This document shows, in pieces, positions 18,784 through 27,659 of a stretch of 64,000 bases of DNA. The DNA is taken from positions 1 through 64,000 of the forward strand of contig NZ_QXMG01000012.1 in assembly GCF_003569765.1 (NCBI RefSeq). The letters run 5' to 3'. A program made the translations under genes and the position numbers. The stretch comes from Caldimonas tepidiphila (GTDB lineage: Bacteria > Pseudomonadota > Gammaproteobacteria > Burkholderiales > Burkholderiaceae_C). The number at the start of each line of letters is the position of its first letter. Positions within the stretch are counted from its first letter, which is position 1. The notes below the pieces were generated by a model. The model saw nothing but the letters and a program-made list of their open reading frames with translations, did not search any database and was not told the origin of the DNA.

Positions 18784-19505
18784 TCGGCCAGCTCCGCGTT
18801 GTGGTAGACCTCCTGCACGTCGTCGAGATCCTCGATGACGTCCAGCAGCTTCTGCATGCGCGCGGCGTCGTCGCCGGCGAGCTCGATCGTGTTCTCGGCG
18901 CGCATCGTCACCTCGGCGATCTCGGGCTTGAGGCCCGCGGCCTCGAGCGCGTTCTTCACCGCCTCGAAGTCGGCCGGCGCGGTCAGCACCTCGATCGCGC
19001 CGTCCTCGTCGGTGACGACGTCCTCGGCGCCGGCCTCGAGTGCCACTTCCATCACCTTGTCCTCGTTCGTGCCGGGGCCGAACACGAGCTGGCCGCAGTG
19101 CTTGAACTGGAAGGCCACCGAGCCCTCGGTGCCGAGGTTGCCGCCGTACTTGCTGAAGGCGTGGCGCACCTCGGCCACGGTGCGCACGCGGTTGTCGGTC
19201 ATGCAGTCGACGATGATCGCCGCCCCGCCGATGCCGTAGCCCTCGTAGCGGATCTCCTCGTAGCTCACGCCCTCGAGGTTGCCGGTGGCCTTGTCGATGT
19301 TCTTCTTGATCGTGTCGGCCGGCATGTTGGCGGCCTTGGCCTTGTCGATCGCCAGGCGCAGGCGCGGGTTGACGGCCACGTCACCGCCCCCCTGCCGCGC
19401 CGCCACCATGATCTCGCGGATGAGGCGGGTCCAGACCCGGCCGCGCTTTTCGTCCTGGCGGCCCTTGCGGTGCTGGATGTTGGCCCATTTGGAATGTCCG
19501 GCCAT
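18780..19505 (-). CDS. yebC: YebC/PmpR-family protein
   Basis: This 241-residue member begins [22 protein letters not shown], the family signature, followed by [17 protein letters not shown] and [15 protein letters not shown]. YebC proteins have been described as transcriptional regulators and, more recently, as translation factors acting on proline-rich stretches. It is the first gene of the long minus-strand block running to the tRNA-Lys genes. Confidence 0.93.
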   Translation of the reverse strand: MAGHSKWANIQHRKGRQDEKRGRVWTRLIREIMVAARQGGGDVAVNPRLRLAIDKAKAANMPADTIKKNIDKATGNLEGVSYEEIRYEGYGIGGAAIIVDCMTDNRVRTVAEVRHAFSKYGGNLGTEGSVAFQFKHCGQLVFGPGTNEDKVMEVALEAGAEDVVTDEDGAIEVLTAPADFEAVKNALEAAGLKPEIAEVTMRAENTIELAGDDAARMQKLLDVIEDLDDVQEVYHNAELAE

Positions 19506-19946
19506 GAAGGAGAGCTCCTGGTGCACGCCCGGGCGCGGCGCGGGGCCGGCGGGCGTCTCGGGTTGGTGGGAAGTTCTTGAATAAACGCGAATTTTAGCTT
19601 TCGCCCTCCGTGCGCCCGGCCGCGCATGCCGAAGCGGTCCCGGGGGCAGGAAGCCGACGCGCCGCAGCCCCCGTGGCGGGCCCGGTGGCGGCGTCACGCG
19701 CCGAGGTGGATGGGGAGGGTCCGAAGGGCCGGGCATGACTCCTGTTTGAGCAAGCTCAACTTTCCTGCGGCCATATCCCAGGGCACCGCGCGGCACGGAT
19801 TGACACCTTCCGGCACGGCGCCGACGATCCCCGCGACGCCATTACAAAACGTTACGTGCAGGCCGCTGCCAACCCGTCCCGGTCGTGCGCGGCGCCTGCG
19901 TTCGCCTCGTCCCGCCCACGCACCCACGCAACGAGAAAGACGCCTT
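19506..19946. other. Divergent intergenic region, yebC / bacteriohemerythrin
   Basis: About 440 bases with no supported gene. A TTGACA at 19801-19806 has no good -10 at the right distance. Around 19840-19855 the sequence is AT-richer (CATTACAAAACG) and may belong to the promoter of the downstream gene. I found no GG-N10-GC sigma-54 motif here. Confidence 0.4.
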
Positions 19947-20354
19947 ATGACCTTCATGCCCTGGTCCCGCGAACTCGAACTCGGTCTTGCCGAAATCGAC
20001 CAGCAGCACCGCTGGCTGGTGGATCAGACCAACGCCCTGCACGACGAGGTCTCGCTGCCCGAGCCGCGGCGCGAGGTGATCGGACAGATCCTCGAAGGCC
20101 TGGTGGACTACACCCACAACCACTTCATCATCGAGGAGGTGCTGTTCCAGCAGCACGGCTATCCCGGGACGCCCGCGCACAAGGACGAGCACGACGGCTT
20201 CACCGGCAAGGCGATGGAGTTGCTGATGCGCTTCGAGGACGGCGAGGCGGCCAGCCTCGAGGCGCTGGAGTTCCTCAAGGAATGGCTGCGCCACCACATC
20301 TGCGAGGTGGACCGCGCCTACGTGCCCTTCCTGAAGGCCAAGGGCGTGGTCTGA
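19947..20354 (+). CDS. Bacteriohemerythrin
   Basis: This 135-residue single-domain hemerythrin should bind O2 at a di-iron site. The seven ligands are visible: His21 (EIDQQH), His59 and Glu63 (HFIIE), His78 and His82 (HKDEH), His117 and Asp122 (HICEVD). The length is typical for soluble bacteriohemerythrins used for oxygen delivery, sensing or iron handling. A second, unrelated HHE-type hemerythrin occurs at 28163. Confidence 0.93.
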   Translation: MTFMPWSRELELGLAEIDQQHRWLVDQTNALHDEVSLPEPRREVIGQILEGLVDYTHNHFIIEEVLFQQHGYPGTPAHKDEHDGFTGKAMELLMRFEDGEAASLEALEFLKEWLRHHICEVDRAYVPFLKAKGVV

Positions 20355-20376
20355 GGCGGCCGCACCTCGAGCCCGC

Positions 20377-21498
20377 TCAGCGCGCCCCCAGCCGCCACAG
20401 CGACGTGACCTCCGCCGCGCGCGCCGCGTGCAGCGGGTCGGCGGGGTCGAAGGCCTTGGGGTGCTGCGGCCGCGTGTCGCGGCGGCCGAGCACCTGCAGC
20501 CCGGCGGCCTCGATCCAGCCGAGCAGCTCCTCGCGCGAGCGCAGGCCGAGGTGCTCGGCGAGGTCCGACAGGATCAGCCAGCCCTCGCCGCCCGGCGCCA
20601 GGTGCGCCGCGAGCCCCGCGAGGAAGCCGCGCAGCATGCGGCTGTCCGGGTCGTAGACCGCGTGCTCGAGCGGCGAGCTCGGCCGCCCCGGCACCCAGGG
20701 CGGGTTGCAGACCACCAGCGGCGCGCGGCCCTCGGGGAACAGGTCGGCCTGCCGCAGCTCGATGTGCGCGCCGAGGCCGAGCCGCGCGACGTTGTCGGCC
20801 GCGCAGGCCAGCGCCCTCGGCTCCATGTCGGTCGCGACGACGCGCTGCACGCCGCGGCGCGCCAGCACCGCGGCGAGCACGCCGGTGCCGGTGCCGATGT
20901 CGAAGGCGAGCGCCTTGGCCGGCAGCGGTGCCTCGGCGACGAGCCGCACGTACTCGCCGCGCACCGGCGAGAACACGCCGTAGTGCGGGTGGATGCGCCC
21001 GCCCGTGGCCGGCACCTCGACGCCCTTCTTGCGCCACTCGTGCGCGCCGATCAGGCCGAGCAGCTCGCGCACCGAGGCGACCGCCGGCCCCTCGCCCGGA
21101 CCCCAGGCCTCCTCGCAGGCGCGGCGCACGTCCGGCGCGCGGCGCAGCGGGATGCGGTGCTCCGCCTCGAAGGGCAGCAGCAGCATGCCGAGCGTGCGCG
21201 CGCGCTGCGACTGCGCGAGGCGGTGCAGGTGGAAGGCCTCGGTCGGCGTCGCGGCGGGCTTGCGCGGCTTGCGGTCGGCGCGGCGCGCCATCGCCTGCAG
21301 CAGCTGGCGCGCGTTCTGGTAGTCGCCGCGCCACAGCATCGCGGTGCCCTCGCTGGCGAGGCGGTAGGCCGCGTCGGCGGTGAGGCGGTCGTCGGCGACC
21401 ACGACGCGCTTCGGGGGCGGCGCGCCGGCCTCGGAGCGCCAGCGCGCAACGCGCTCGGCGCCGTCCTCGCTCCAGCGGATCAGGACGGGCTCGCTCAC
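20377..21498 (-). CDS. Class I SAM-dependent methyltransferase (N5-glutamine/RsmC-like)
   Basis: This 373-residue protein has a C-terminal Rossmann methyltransferase domain with the SAM motif AFDIGTGTGVLAAVLA and the catalytic NPPW motif (VVCNPPWVPG), typical of enzymes that methylate planar nitrogen in nucleobases or glutamine. The N-terminal ~170 residues are an extra domain of the kind seen in rRNA methyltransferases. The target cannot be named from sequence. It converges on the bacteriohemerythrin gene. Confidence 0.8.
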   Translation of the reverse strand: MSEPVLIRWSEDGAERVARWRSEAGAPPPKRVVVADDRLTADAAYRLASEGTAMLWRGDYQNARQLLQAMARRADRKPRKPAATPTEAFHLHRLAQSQRARTLGMLLLPFEAEHRIPLRRAPDVRRACEEAWGPGEGPAVASVRELLGLIGAHEWRKKGVEVPATGGRIHPHYGVFSPVRGEYVRLVAEAPLPAKALAFDIGTGTGVLAAVLARRGVQRVVATDMEPRALACAADNVARLGLGAHIELRQADLFPEGRAPLVVCNPPWVPGRPSSPLEHAVYDPDSRMLRGFLAGLAAHLAPGGEGWLILSDLAEHLGLRSREELLGWIEAAGLQVLGRRDTRPQHPKAFDPADPLHAARAAEVTSLWRLGAR

Positions 21499-21627
21499 GT
21501 CCGCCGCCCGCGTGCGGGGACCAGGGAGCCGCGCGCGGCGGGGGCCAGGGGCAGTGGCTTCACGGGAATCCTTCCGGGGGAAAAACCGGCCAGTGTAGGC
21601 ACTCCCCGCGCCCCGGGGGGCGCCGGC

Positions 21628-22497
21628 TCATGCGTTGACCACCTCGCCCCCGTTGGGGTGCAGTACCTGCCCGGTCATGTAGGCCGAGTCGCGGCTGGCG
21701 AGGAAGACGTAGCTGGGCGCGATCTCGTCGGGCTGGCCGGGGCGCTGCATCGGCACCTTGGCGCCGAACTTCTCGACCTCCTCGGCGCTGAAGGTGGCCG
21801 GGATCAGCGGCGTCCAGACCGGGCCCGGCGCGACCGCGTTGACGCGGATGCCGCGCTCGGCGAGCTGCTGCGACAGCGAGCGCGTGAAGGACACGATCGC
21901 GCCCTTGGTCGAGGAGTAGTCGAGCAGGTGGGAGCTGCCGCGGTAGGCGGTGACGGAGGTGGTGTTGATGATGCAGCCGCCCTCGCCCAGCAGCGGCACC
22001 GCGAGCCGCGTCAGCTCGAACATGCCGAAGAAGTTGGTGCGGAAGGTGCGCTCGAGCTGCGCGAAGGAGATGTCCTCGATGCGCTCCTGCGGATGCTGCT
22101 CGGCGGCGTTGTTGACCAGCACGTCGAGCCGGCCGAACTCGCGCCGCAGCGTGTCGATCAGCGACTGGCAGAAGGCGGGATCGCCGATGTCGCCGGGCAC
22201 CGCGACGCAGCGCCGCTGCTCGGCCTCGACGAGGCGGCGCGTGTGCTGGGCGTCCTCGTGCTCGTCGAGGTAGGCGATCAGCACGTCGGCGCCCTCCTTG
22301 GCGAAGCAGGCCGCCACCGCGCGGCCGATGCCGCTGTCGCCCCCGGTCACGAGCGCGACCTTGCCGGCGAGCTTGCCGCTGCCACGGTAGTCGGCCGCGT
22401 CGGCGCGCGGCTGCGGGTCCATCGGTGCCTGCAGCCCGGGCTGGCGGTCCTGGTGCTGCGGCGGCAGGGTCCTGGAATCGTCGGAGGAGGAGGTCAT
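21628..22497 (-). CDS. Short-chain dehydrogenase (YghA-type)
   Basis: This 289-residue classical SDR has TGGDSGIGRA for NAD(P) binding, NNAA, and the catalytic Tyr-x-x-x-Lys in LDYSSTKGA. The extended N-terminus (QDRQPGLQAPMDPQP...YRGSGKL) is characteristic of the YghA-like group often found in stress-response regions. The substrate is unknown. It follows a 69-residue ORF on the same strand that has a sigma-54-like promoter. Confidence 0.88.
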   Translation of the reverse strand: MTSSSDDSRTLPPQHQDRQPGLQAPMDPQPRADAADYRGSGKLAGKVALVTGGDSGIGRAVAACFAKEGADVLIAYLDEHEDAQHTRRLVEAEQRRCVAVPGDIGDPAFCQSLIDTLRREFGRLDVLVNNAAEQHPQERIEDISFAQLERTFRTNFFGMFELTRLAVPLLGEGGCIINTTSVTAYRGSSHLLDYSSTKGAIVSFTRSLSQQLAERGIRVNAVAPGPVWTPLIPATFSAEEVEKFGAKVPMQRPGQPDEIAPSYVFLASRDSAYMTGQVLHPNGGEVVNA

Positions 22498-22599
22498 GGG
22501 GGCTCCCGGGGGTTCGGAGGAAGGAATCCCCGCGGCGCGGCAAGCCTCATGCCCTGCGGCCTGCCCCGTCCGCCACGGCCCGCAGGCCGCGCCGCCGCC

Positions 22600-22809
22600 T
22601 CACTCCCGCCCGGGCTCCTCGCCGCTGCGCGAGCCCCAGCCGCCGAGCCAGCGTCGCCAGCCCGAGGCGCGCACGGGCGACTGCTCCTGACCGGTATCGA
22701 CCGGGGAGGCGACGGCGCCCTCGGGAGGCGCGCCCCCGTCGGCCTCCTGCGACGCGACCGGCCGGTTTTCCGCTTCCATCGGCAGCGGCACGAGCACTGA
22801 ACTCCACAT
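22600..22809 (-). CDS. 69-residue hypothetical protein
   Basis: It starts at 22809 behind GAGGAGACCCGAG. The product is hydrophilic with a Trp-rich C-terminal piece (SGWRRWLGGWGSRSGEE). No family is recognised. It lies about 100 bases upstream of the SDR gene and may be co-transcribed. A good GG-N10-GC element lies about 60 bases before the start, which supports expression. Confidence 0.5.
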   Translation of the reverse strand: MWSSVLVPLPMEAENRPVASQEADGGAPPEGAVASPVDTGQEQSPVRASGWRRWLGGWGSRSGEEPGRE

Positions 22810-22879
22810 CTCGGGTCTCCTCTTCGAAAAGGACGGGCACGTCCCGTTGCAGGATTTGCACGGTGTACAGCGCTGTCGA

Positions 22880-22893
22880 GCAATCGGCATGCC
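22880..22893 (-). promoter_or_regulatory. Sigma-54-type promoter for the 69-residue ORF/SDR
   Basis: The minus strand reads GGCATGCCGATTGC: -24 GG and -12 GC exactly ten bases apart, with GGCAT and TTGC on consensus. Transcription would start about 60 bases before the ATG at 22809. It faces a second such motif on the plus strand. Confidence 0.5.
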
Positions 22894-22922
22894 CGAAGCT
22901 CACGCGGCAAGACCCTGCGCCC

Positions 22923-22936
22923 GGCACAGGGATTGC
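22923..22936 (+). promoter_or_regulatory. Sigma-54-type promoter for the PQ-loop gene
   Basis: The plus strand reads GGCACAGGGATTGC, matching the -24/-12 consensus (GGCAC and TTGC, GG-N10-GC spacing). It lies about 175 bases before the ATG at 23111. Confidence 0.5.
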
Positions 22937-23110
22937 CGGGACCGGTCCACCTCTGACGGCCGCAGCACCCCTGGATCGCCGAGCCCGGCCGGCATTTCCT
23001 GGAGGGGTGGCCGGATGGTGGCGAAAGTTCGTGACAGGCATGCGAGCCCGCGGCCCTTCTCTTCTTCCCCTCCCCCCTTTTTCCATGCAATCTTCAGGAG
23101 CCCTCTTCCC

Positions 23111-23407
23111 ATGGGTGTGGACCTCATCGGATGGGCCAGCGCCGCCGTGCTGCTGGCCACCATCCTCAACCAGGTGCGGCAGCAGTGGGTCAGCGGCAGC
23201 ACCGCCGGCGTGTCCCCGTGGCTCTTCCTCGGCCAGACCGCCGCCTCGGGCGGTTTCGCGGTCTACAGCGCGCTGACCGGCGACCGGGTCTTCCTGGTCG
23301 TCAACGTCGCGCTGCTGCTGAGCGCGATGGCCGGCCAGGCGATCTTCTGGCGCAACCGCCGCCGCGACCGGCTGCGCAAGGCGGGGCCCCGGCAGCCCGC
23401 CGCGTGA
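23111..23407 (+). CDS. Small PQ-loop/SemiSWEET-like membrane protein
   Basis: This 98-residue protein has three hydrophobic segments in the pattern of a single PQ-loop triple-helix bundle: WASAAVLLATILNQVRQQW, PWLFLGQTAASGGFAVYSAL and VFLVVNVALLLSAMAGQAIFW, with a basic C-terminus. Dimers of such units can transport small solutes, but the substrate is unknown and the assignment rests on topology. The start has CAGGAG upstream. Confidence 0.65.
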   Translation: MGVDLIGWASAAVLLATILNQVRQQWVSGSTAGVSPWLFLGQTAASGGFAVYSALTGDRVFLVVNVALLLSAMAGQAIFWRNRRRDRLRKAGPRQPAA

Positions 23408-23426
23408 GGGCCGGCGCCGGCGCACA

Positions 23427-23440
23427 GGAACATCGATTGC
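23427..23440 (+). promoter_or_regulatory. Weaker sigma-54-type promoter for the glycine-rich gene
   Basis: It reads GGAACATCGATTGC: correct GG-N10-GC spacing and a perfect TTGC, but the -24 block deviates (GGAAC instead of GGCAC). It lies about 200 bases upstream of the ATG at 23644. Confidence 0.3.
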
Positions 23441-23643
23441 TGAACTTTTTGCAGGCTCACGACAGCCAGCAACGCGCGGCACGCCGGCATCCCGCAGGCC
23501 CGATGCGCCCGCCCTCGCCGCGCCCCTCCCGGAGGAGGCTGGCGCAGGGGACGAAGGCGCTTCTGCCGGAGACCGGCCCGCCCCGCGGTGATCCGGGCGA
23601 CAGGGCGACCCGTCGTCTTCCGAAACGATCGAAAGGAAGTCAC

Positions 23644-25383
23644 ATGGATCAGCATCGCAACCCGAACAACCCCTACCGGCCGAACGACTACGGCGACGAC
23701 AACCGCTCCTACGGCCAGGGCAGCGAACGCTTCGGCGCCCGCGACCGCTGGGGCTCGGAGAGTGGCGGGCGAGAACACGAGGCGGTGCGCAGCCAGGCGG
23801 GCAGCACCTACGGCGACTACGGCGGCAACCGCGGGTCGCAGCAGAACCAGCCGGGCGGCTACGGCGGCTACGGCAGCTACGGCGATGCCGACACCGGCGG
23901 CACCGGCGGCACCGGCGCCTACTACACCGGTGGCGGGCGCGGCTTCGGCCACCAGCAGGAAGGCCAGATGAGCGGCAGCGGCTGGGGCAGCACGCAAGAC
24001 TTCGGCGGCACCCCCGGAGGCTGGGGCGGCACGCAGCACGGCGGCCCGCAAGGCGGCGGCAGCGGCGCGTTCGGGCTGCAAGGGGGCCAAGGCGGCGGCA
24101 TGCACGGCGCGCAGGGCGGCGGCATGCACGGCGCGCAGGGCAGCTTCGCCGGTCAGCCCCAGGGCGGCCACGGCATGCACGGCCAGGGCGGCCAGCAGGG
24201 CGGCGGCTTCGGCGGGCTGCAGGGAGGTTATGGCGGCTACGGCGGCTCGCAAGGCGGCATGAGCGGCGGCTACAGCGGCCCCTCCCACGGCGGCCACGGC
24301 GGCGGCAGCCAGCACTTCGGCGGCCCGGGCGGCGGCACCCACGGCGGCGCGTACGGCGGCCTCCACCAGGGCGGCGGCCAGCAGCATGTGCAGGGCACGG
24401 GCGGCATGCATGGCGGCTCGGAGCACGACTACGGCACCCACATGGGCGCCTACGGCGGCGGACCGAGCAGCCACCTGGCCGGCACCGGCTACCAGCAGAG
24501 CGGCGGCAGCGGTGCCTACGGCGCGCAGGGCTGGCAGGGCCCTCAGGGCGGCGGCCAGCAGCACGGCATGCAGGAGCACCAGCGCGGCCGCTACGACTGG
24601 TCGCACCAGCAGTCGCACCCGGGCGGGCAGCCGGGCGGCGGCCAGATGGGCGGCGGCCACATGGGCAGCCACCAGGGCGGCATGATGGGCGGCAGCGGCG
24701 GGCAGCAGCACATGTCGCACCAAGGGGCCCACCACGGGGACGAGCACTACGACCCCGACTACCAGCAGTGGCGCACCGAGCAGATGCGCAACTTCGACAA
24801 CGACTACCGCACCTGGCGCCAGGAGCGCTACCGCAAGTTCTCCGAGGAGTTCGACCAGTGGCGCCGCCAGTCCTCGGGCGGCGGCTCGCGGCAGGACAGC
24901 GGCCACGGCGGCATGCACGCGGGCGGCGGCTCCACCCTCTCCGGCGAATCGGGCTCGGGCAGCACGAGCGTGGGCGGCACCGGCTCCTCGCTCGGCGGCG
25001 GGGCCGGTGGTGGCGGCTCGCCGATGAGCGGCGGCAGCGCCTCGCTCGGCAGCAGCAGCGCGACGCCGCACGGCTCCTCGCTCGGCAGCGGCTCGAGCCC
25101 CGGGGGCTCGACGATCACCGGCAGCTCGAACACCAGCGGCTCCTCGCTCGGCGGCGGATCGGGCACGACCAGCGGCAGCGCGCTGCAGGGAGCGCAGTCC
25201 GGCAGCAGCGGCAACGAGGGCCCGAGCTCGACCGCCGGCATGGCGAGCGGCTCGGCGCTGAGCAGCAACGTGCCGGGCAGCCAGGCGCTCGGCGGCGGCC
25301 TGGGCAGCAGCAGCGCAGGCGGCGCGTCGTCGTCGGGCAGCGGCGGCAGCTCCTCCTCCACCTCCGCGTCCAAGGGCCGGTGA
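23644..25383 (+). CDS. Large glycine-rich low-complexity protein with tandem W-R motif
   Basis: This 579-residue, mostly disordered protein has no signal peptide. The first ~370 residues are Gly/Gln/His/Met-rich (GGYGGYGG, GGMHGAQG, GGQQHGMQ). Residues about 373-420 form the only compact part, two similar copies of a DYxxWRxEQ/Rxx(N/K)F motif (DPDYQQWRTEQMRNFD, DNDYRTWRQERYRKF, then FDQWRRQ). The C-terminal ~160 residues are Ser/Gly-rich. The start has a GAAAGGAAG site. Composition suggests phase separation, a matrix/biofilm role or desiccation stress, but no function is known. A strong terminator follows. Confidence 0.8.
   Translation: MDQHRNPNNPYRPNDYGDDNRSYGQGSERFGARDRWGSESGGREHEAVRSQAGSTYGDYGGNRGSQQNQPGGYGGYGSYGDADTGGTGGTGAYYTGGGRGFGHQQEGQMSGSGWGSTQDFGGTPGGWGGTQHGGPQGGGSGAFGLQGGQGGGMHGAQGGGMHGAQGSFAGQPQGGHGMHGQGGQQGGGFGGLQGGYGGYGGSQGGMSGGYSGPSHGGHGGGSQHFGGPGGGTHGGAYGGLHQGGGQQHVQGTGGMHGGSEHDYGTHMGAYGGGPSSHLAGTGYQQSGGSGAYGAQGWQGPQGGGQQHGMQEHQRGRYDWSHQQSHPGGQPGGGQMGGGHMGSHQGGMMGGSGGQQHMSHQGAHHGDEHYDPDYQQWRTEQMRNFDNDYRTWRQERYRKFSEEFDQWRRQSSGGGSRQDSGHGGMHAGGGSTLSGESGSGSTSVGGTGSSLGGGAGGGGSPMSGGSASLGSSSATPHGSSLGSGSSPGGSTITGSSNTSGSSLGGGSGTTSGSALQGAQSGSSGNEGPSSTAGMASGSALSSNVPGSQALGGGLGSSSAGGASSSGSGGSSSSTSASKGR
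24091..24138 (+). repeat. Tandem 24-bp repeat inside the glycine-rich gene
   Basis: Two adjacent, essentially identical 24-base units encode GGGMHGAQ twice. Related imperfect units continue on both sides. In-frame expansion or contraction would change the length of the low-complexity domain without a frameshift. Confidence 0.6.
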
Positions 25384-25408
25384 GGTGAGGCGACGGGCCC
25401 TCCGATAG

Positions 25409-25446
25409 AAAAAGGGCCTTCGGCATCTGCTGCCGAAGGCCCTTTT
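25409..25446. terminator. Strong bidirectional terminator
   Basis: AAAAGGGCCTTCGGCA, a five-base loop and TGCCGAAGGCCCTTTT form a 16-bp perfect inverted repeat with A-tract and T-tract flanks. It separates the convergent glycine-rich gene and rpoN. Confidence 0.9.
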
Positions 25447-25545
25447 CCGGCCCCTCTTCGTGTCTCTCGCCCGCCGTGCGGACCGCAGGAAGCGTGCTTG
25501 CGGTCTCGCGGAAACGGCAGGCGGCCCGAGAAACCTCAGCGAGGC

Positions 25546-27003
25546 TCAGACATGCTTGCGACGGCGCTCCACTGCCGGCACGCGCAGCATCTGGCGGTAC
25601 TTCGTGACCGTGCGGCGCGCGACGTTCAGGCCCTGGCGGGCGAGCTGGCGGGCGATCTCGGCGTCCGACAGCGGATCGGTCGCGTCCTCGGCCTCGATCA
25701 TGTCCTTGATCACGCCGCGGATCGCGGTGGCCGAGCAGGCACCGCCGCTCGCGGTAGGCATCGCGCGGGAGAAGAAGTATTTGAGCTCGTACACGCCGCC
25801 CGGGGTGGCCATGTACTTGTTGTTCGTCACACGCGACACGGTGGACTCGTGCAGACCGACTTCTTCGGCAATGTCTCGCAGACCAAGGGGTTTCATCGCT
25901 AGGGCTCCGTATTCGAGGAAATGACGCTGACGTTTCAGAATGGCCTGAGCGACGCTCAGGATGGTGGCGAAGCGCTGCTCCACGTTGCGCACGGTCCAGC
26001 GCGCTTCCTGCAGGTGCGCGGCAAGCTCGGCATGCTTCGAATCTCGGTGGCGCTGGAACAGCTCGGCATAGACCTGGTTGAGCCGTACGCGCGGAATCAC
26101 TGCGGGGTTGAGGGTGGCGGTCCAGACGCCGCGCACCTTCTTGACGATCACGTCGGGAGTGACGAAATGGACATGGGCGGAACCGAAGCGCCAGCCCGGA
26201 CGCGGATCGAGGTGGCGGATGCGGTCGCACACCAGCTCGACCTCCGCCGGCGGGCGGCCCAGCACGCGCGACAGGCCGTTGACGTCGCGCTGCGCGAGCC
26301 GCTCCAGGTGCTCGGTGATGATCGTGCGGGCGATCTCGCGGTCGGTGGCGTGCTTGATGGTGCCGAGCTGCAGCAGCAGGCACTCGGACACCGAGCGCGC
26401 CGCGACGCCGCAGGGGTCGAGCGACTGCACCATGCGCAGCGCGATCTGCAGCTCGCTGTCGTCCGGCGCCGGGTCGAGACCGGCCAGCGGCGCGATCTCC
26501 TCGAGCCCCATGCGCAGGTAGCCGTCGTCGTCGAGGCCCTCGACGATCGTCGCGCAGAGCATGCGGTCGCGTGCCGACAGCGGCATCACGTTGAGCTGGC
26601 CGTGCAGGTGCTCGCGCAGCGAGACGTCCGCCGCGACCATCTCCATCATGCTGACGTCGGAGTCGCCGCTGCTCTGGCGCGTGCCGGTGCCGCCGCCCTG
26701 CTGCCAGTTCTCGCGTTCCCAGCTCGTGTCGTTGGCGGCCGACGCGTCCGACTCGCCTTCGGAGGAGGCGGAAGCCGGGGTCGCGGTCGACGCCATCGGC
26801 TCGGCCGCGTTGCCGTCGCCGAAGCCGCTCGGGTCCTCGACCGGCCCGTCCTCGTGCTCGAGGAAGGGGTTCTTGCCCATCGCCTCCTGCACTTCCTGCG
26901 CGAACTCCAGCGAGGAGAGTTGCAGCAGGCGCACCGCCTGCTGCAGCCTCGGCGTCAGGGTCTGGTGTTGCCGATGTTCAAGTCGGATTGCCGGTGAATT
27001 CAT
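25546..27003 (-). CDS. rpoN: RNA polymerase sigma-54 factor
   Basis: This 485-residue sigma-54 has the Gln/Leu-rich activator-interaction region I (RLEHRQHQTLTPRLQQAVRLLQLSSLEF), an acidic Ser-rich region II with a Trp-containing insert, the core-binding domain, the HTH (PLGLRDIAEEVGLHESTVSRVTNNKY) and the C-terminal RpoN box ARRTVTKYR that reads the -24 element. The usual neighbours lptB and hpf are absent on both sides, so this may be a second, accessory rpoN. A sigma-54-type motif lies about 140 bases upstream, suggesting autoregulation. The start follows AAAGAGG. Confidence 0.96.
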   Translation of the reverse strand: MNSPAIRLEHRQHQTLTPRLQQAVRLLQLSSLEFAQEVQEAMGKNPFLEHEDGPVEDPSGFGDGNAAEPMASTATPASASSEGESDASAANDTSWERENWQQGGGTGTRQSSGDSDVSMMEMVAADVSLREHLHGQLNVMPLSARDRMLCATIVEGLDDDGYLRMGLEEIAPLAGLDPAPDDSELQIALRMVQSLDPCGVAARSVSECLLLQLGTIKHATDREIARTIITEHLERLAQRDVNGLSRVLGRPPAEVELVCDRIRHLDPRPGWRFGSAHVHFVTPDVIVKKVRGVWTATLNPAVIPRVRLNQVYAELFQRHRDSKHAELAAHLQEARWTVRNVEQRFATILSVAQAILKRQRHFLEYGALAMKPLGLRDIAEEVGLHESTVSRVTNNKYMATPGGVYELKYFFSRAMPTASGGACSATAIRGVIKDMIEAEDATDPLSDAEIARQLARQGLNVARRTVTKYRQMLRVPAVERRRKHV

Positions 27004-27659
27004 TCAAATCCTCTTTGTTTCATCGTTCGTTGCTCCGGCGCCGTCTGCGGATTCCGGGAGGACGGCGGGCGGGGAACAAGGACGCTGACTCGGGGGTCCC
27101 GAGTACGGCCGCACCGGGCGTCCTTGCGATGCCAGCAGCCGATTGCAATGGCTGTGCCTGGTGGAAGAACCGGCAACAACTGCAGGTGGGATTTACAAAG
27201 AACCGGAAATCGCTACGGATTCCGTCTCGAAAACGCAAGGACCCGGCATGCGGGGCGCGAGAGGGTTCACTGGAGATAGAGGCGGTTGCGGGAAATTTAT
27301 GCCTGTTTCCCGCAGGCTTGCCGTAGATCGCGGCAAACGGGGTTCCCGGGCCATGCCAGGGGCTGCGAAGGGAAGGTCCTGCTGCAATCCGGGGGTGGTA
27401 GACCTGCAGAAATTGCGGGCATAGAGGAAATACCCGCCGCCCACCCGCCTTGCGGCAACAAGTGCCGGACTGTCGCAGCGCAAGTCCTTTTCGCACCCCT
27501 CCCCCCGGAACGAGGCGGGCTGGCACTGCAGGCACCACGCCTGTCCCTCCGGAATCGCCCGGGGGCTCGTGCCAGGGGGGGGCCGGAAAGCGTGCGGGCG
27601 CCGCGGCGCGCATGCGCGACGGCGCCCGCAGGAGGCGGCGAGAGAAGAAGGAGCGGGGT
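27004..27659. other. Long leader/intergenic region of rpoN
   Basis: About 655 bases without a convincing gene. The half nearest rpoN is AT-richer than the surroundings and holds a sigma-54-type element at 27145-27158. The remaining open frames have poor starts and no recognisable product. Confidence 0.5.
27145..27158 (-). promoter_or_regulatory. Sigma-54-type promoter upstream of rpoN
   Basis: The minus strand reads GGCACAGCCATTGC: GGCAC and TTGC with exact GG-N10-GC spacing. Transcription would begin about 130 bases before the rpoN ATG. Confidence 0.5.

Noticed and set aside
19801..19829. TTGACA as a -35 element for bacteriohemerythrin
   Set aside because: No hexamer resembling TATAAT lies 16-18 bases downstream.
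23263..25071. 602-codon Ala/Val/Leu-rich ORF antisense to the glycine-rich gene
   Set aside because: It is the reverse reading of Gly-codon repeats and lacks a start with a ribosome-binding site.
24091..25383. Repeats in the glycine-rich and outer-membrane genes as a CRISPR array
   Set aside because: The repeats are direct, in-frame coding units without unique spacers, and no cas genes are present.
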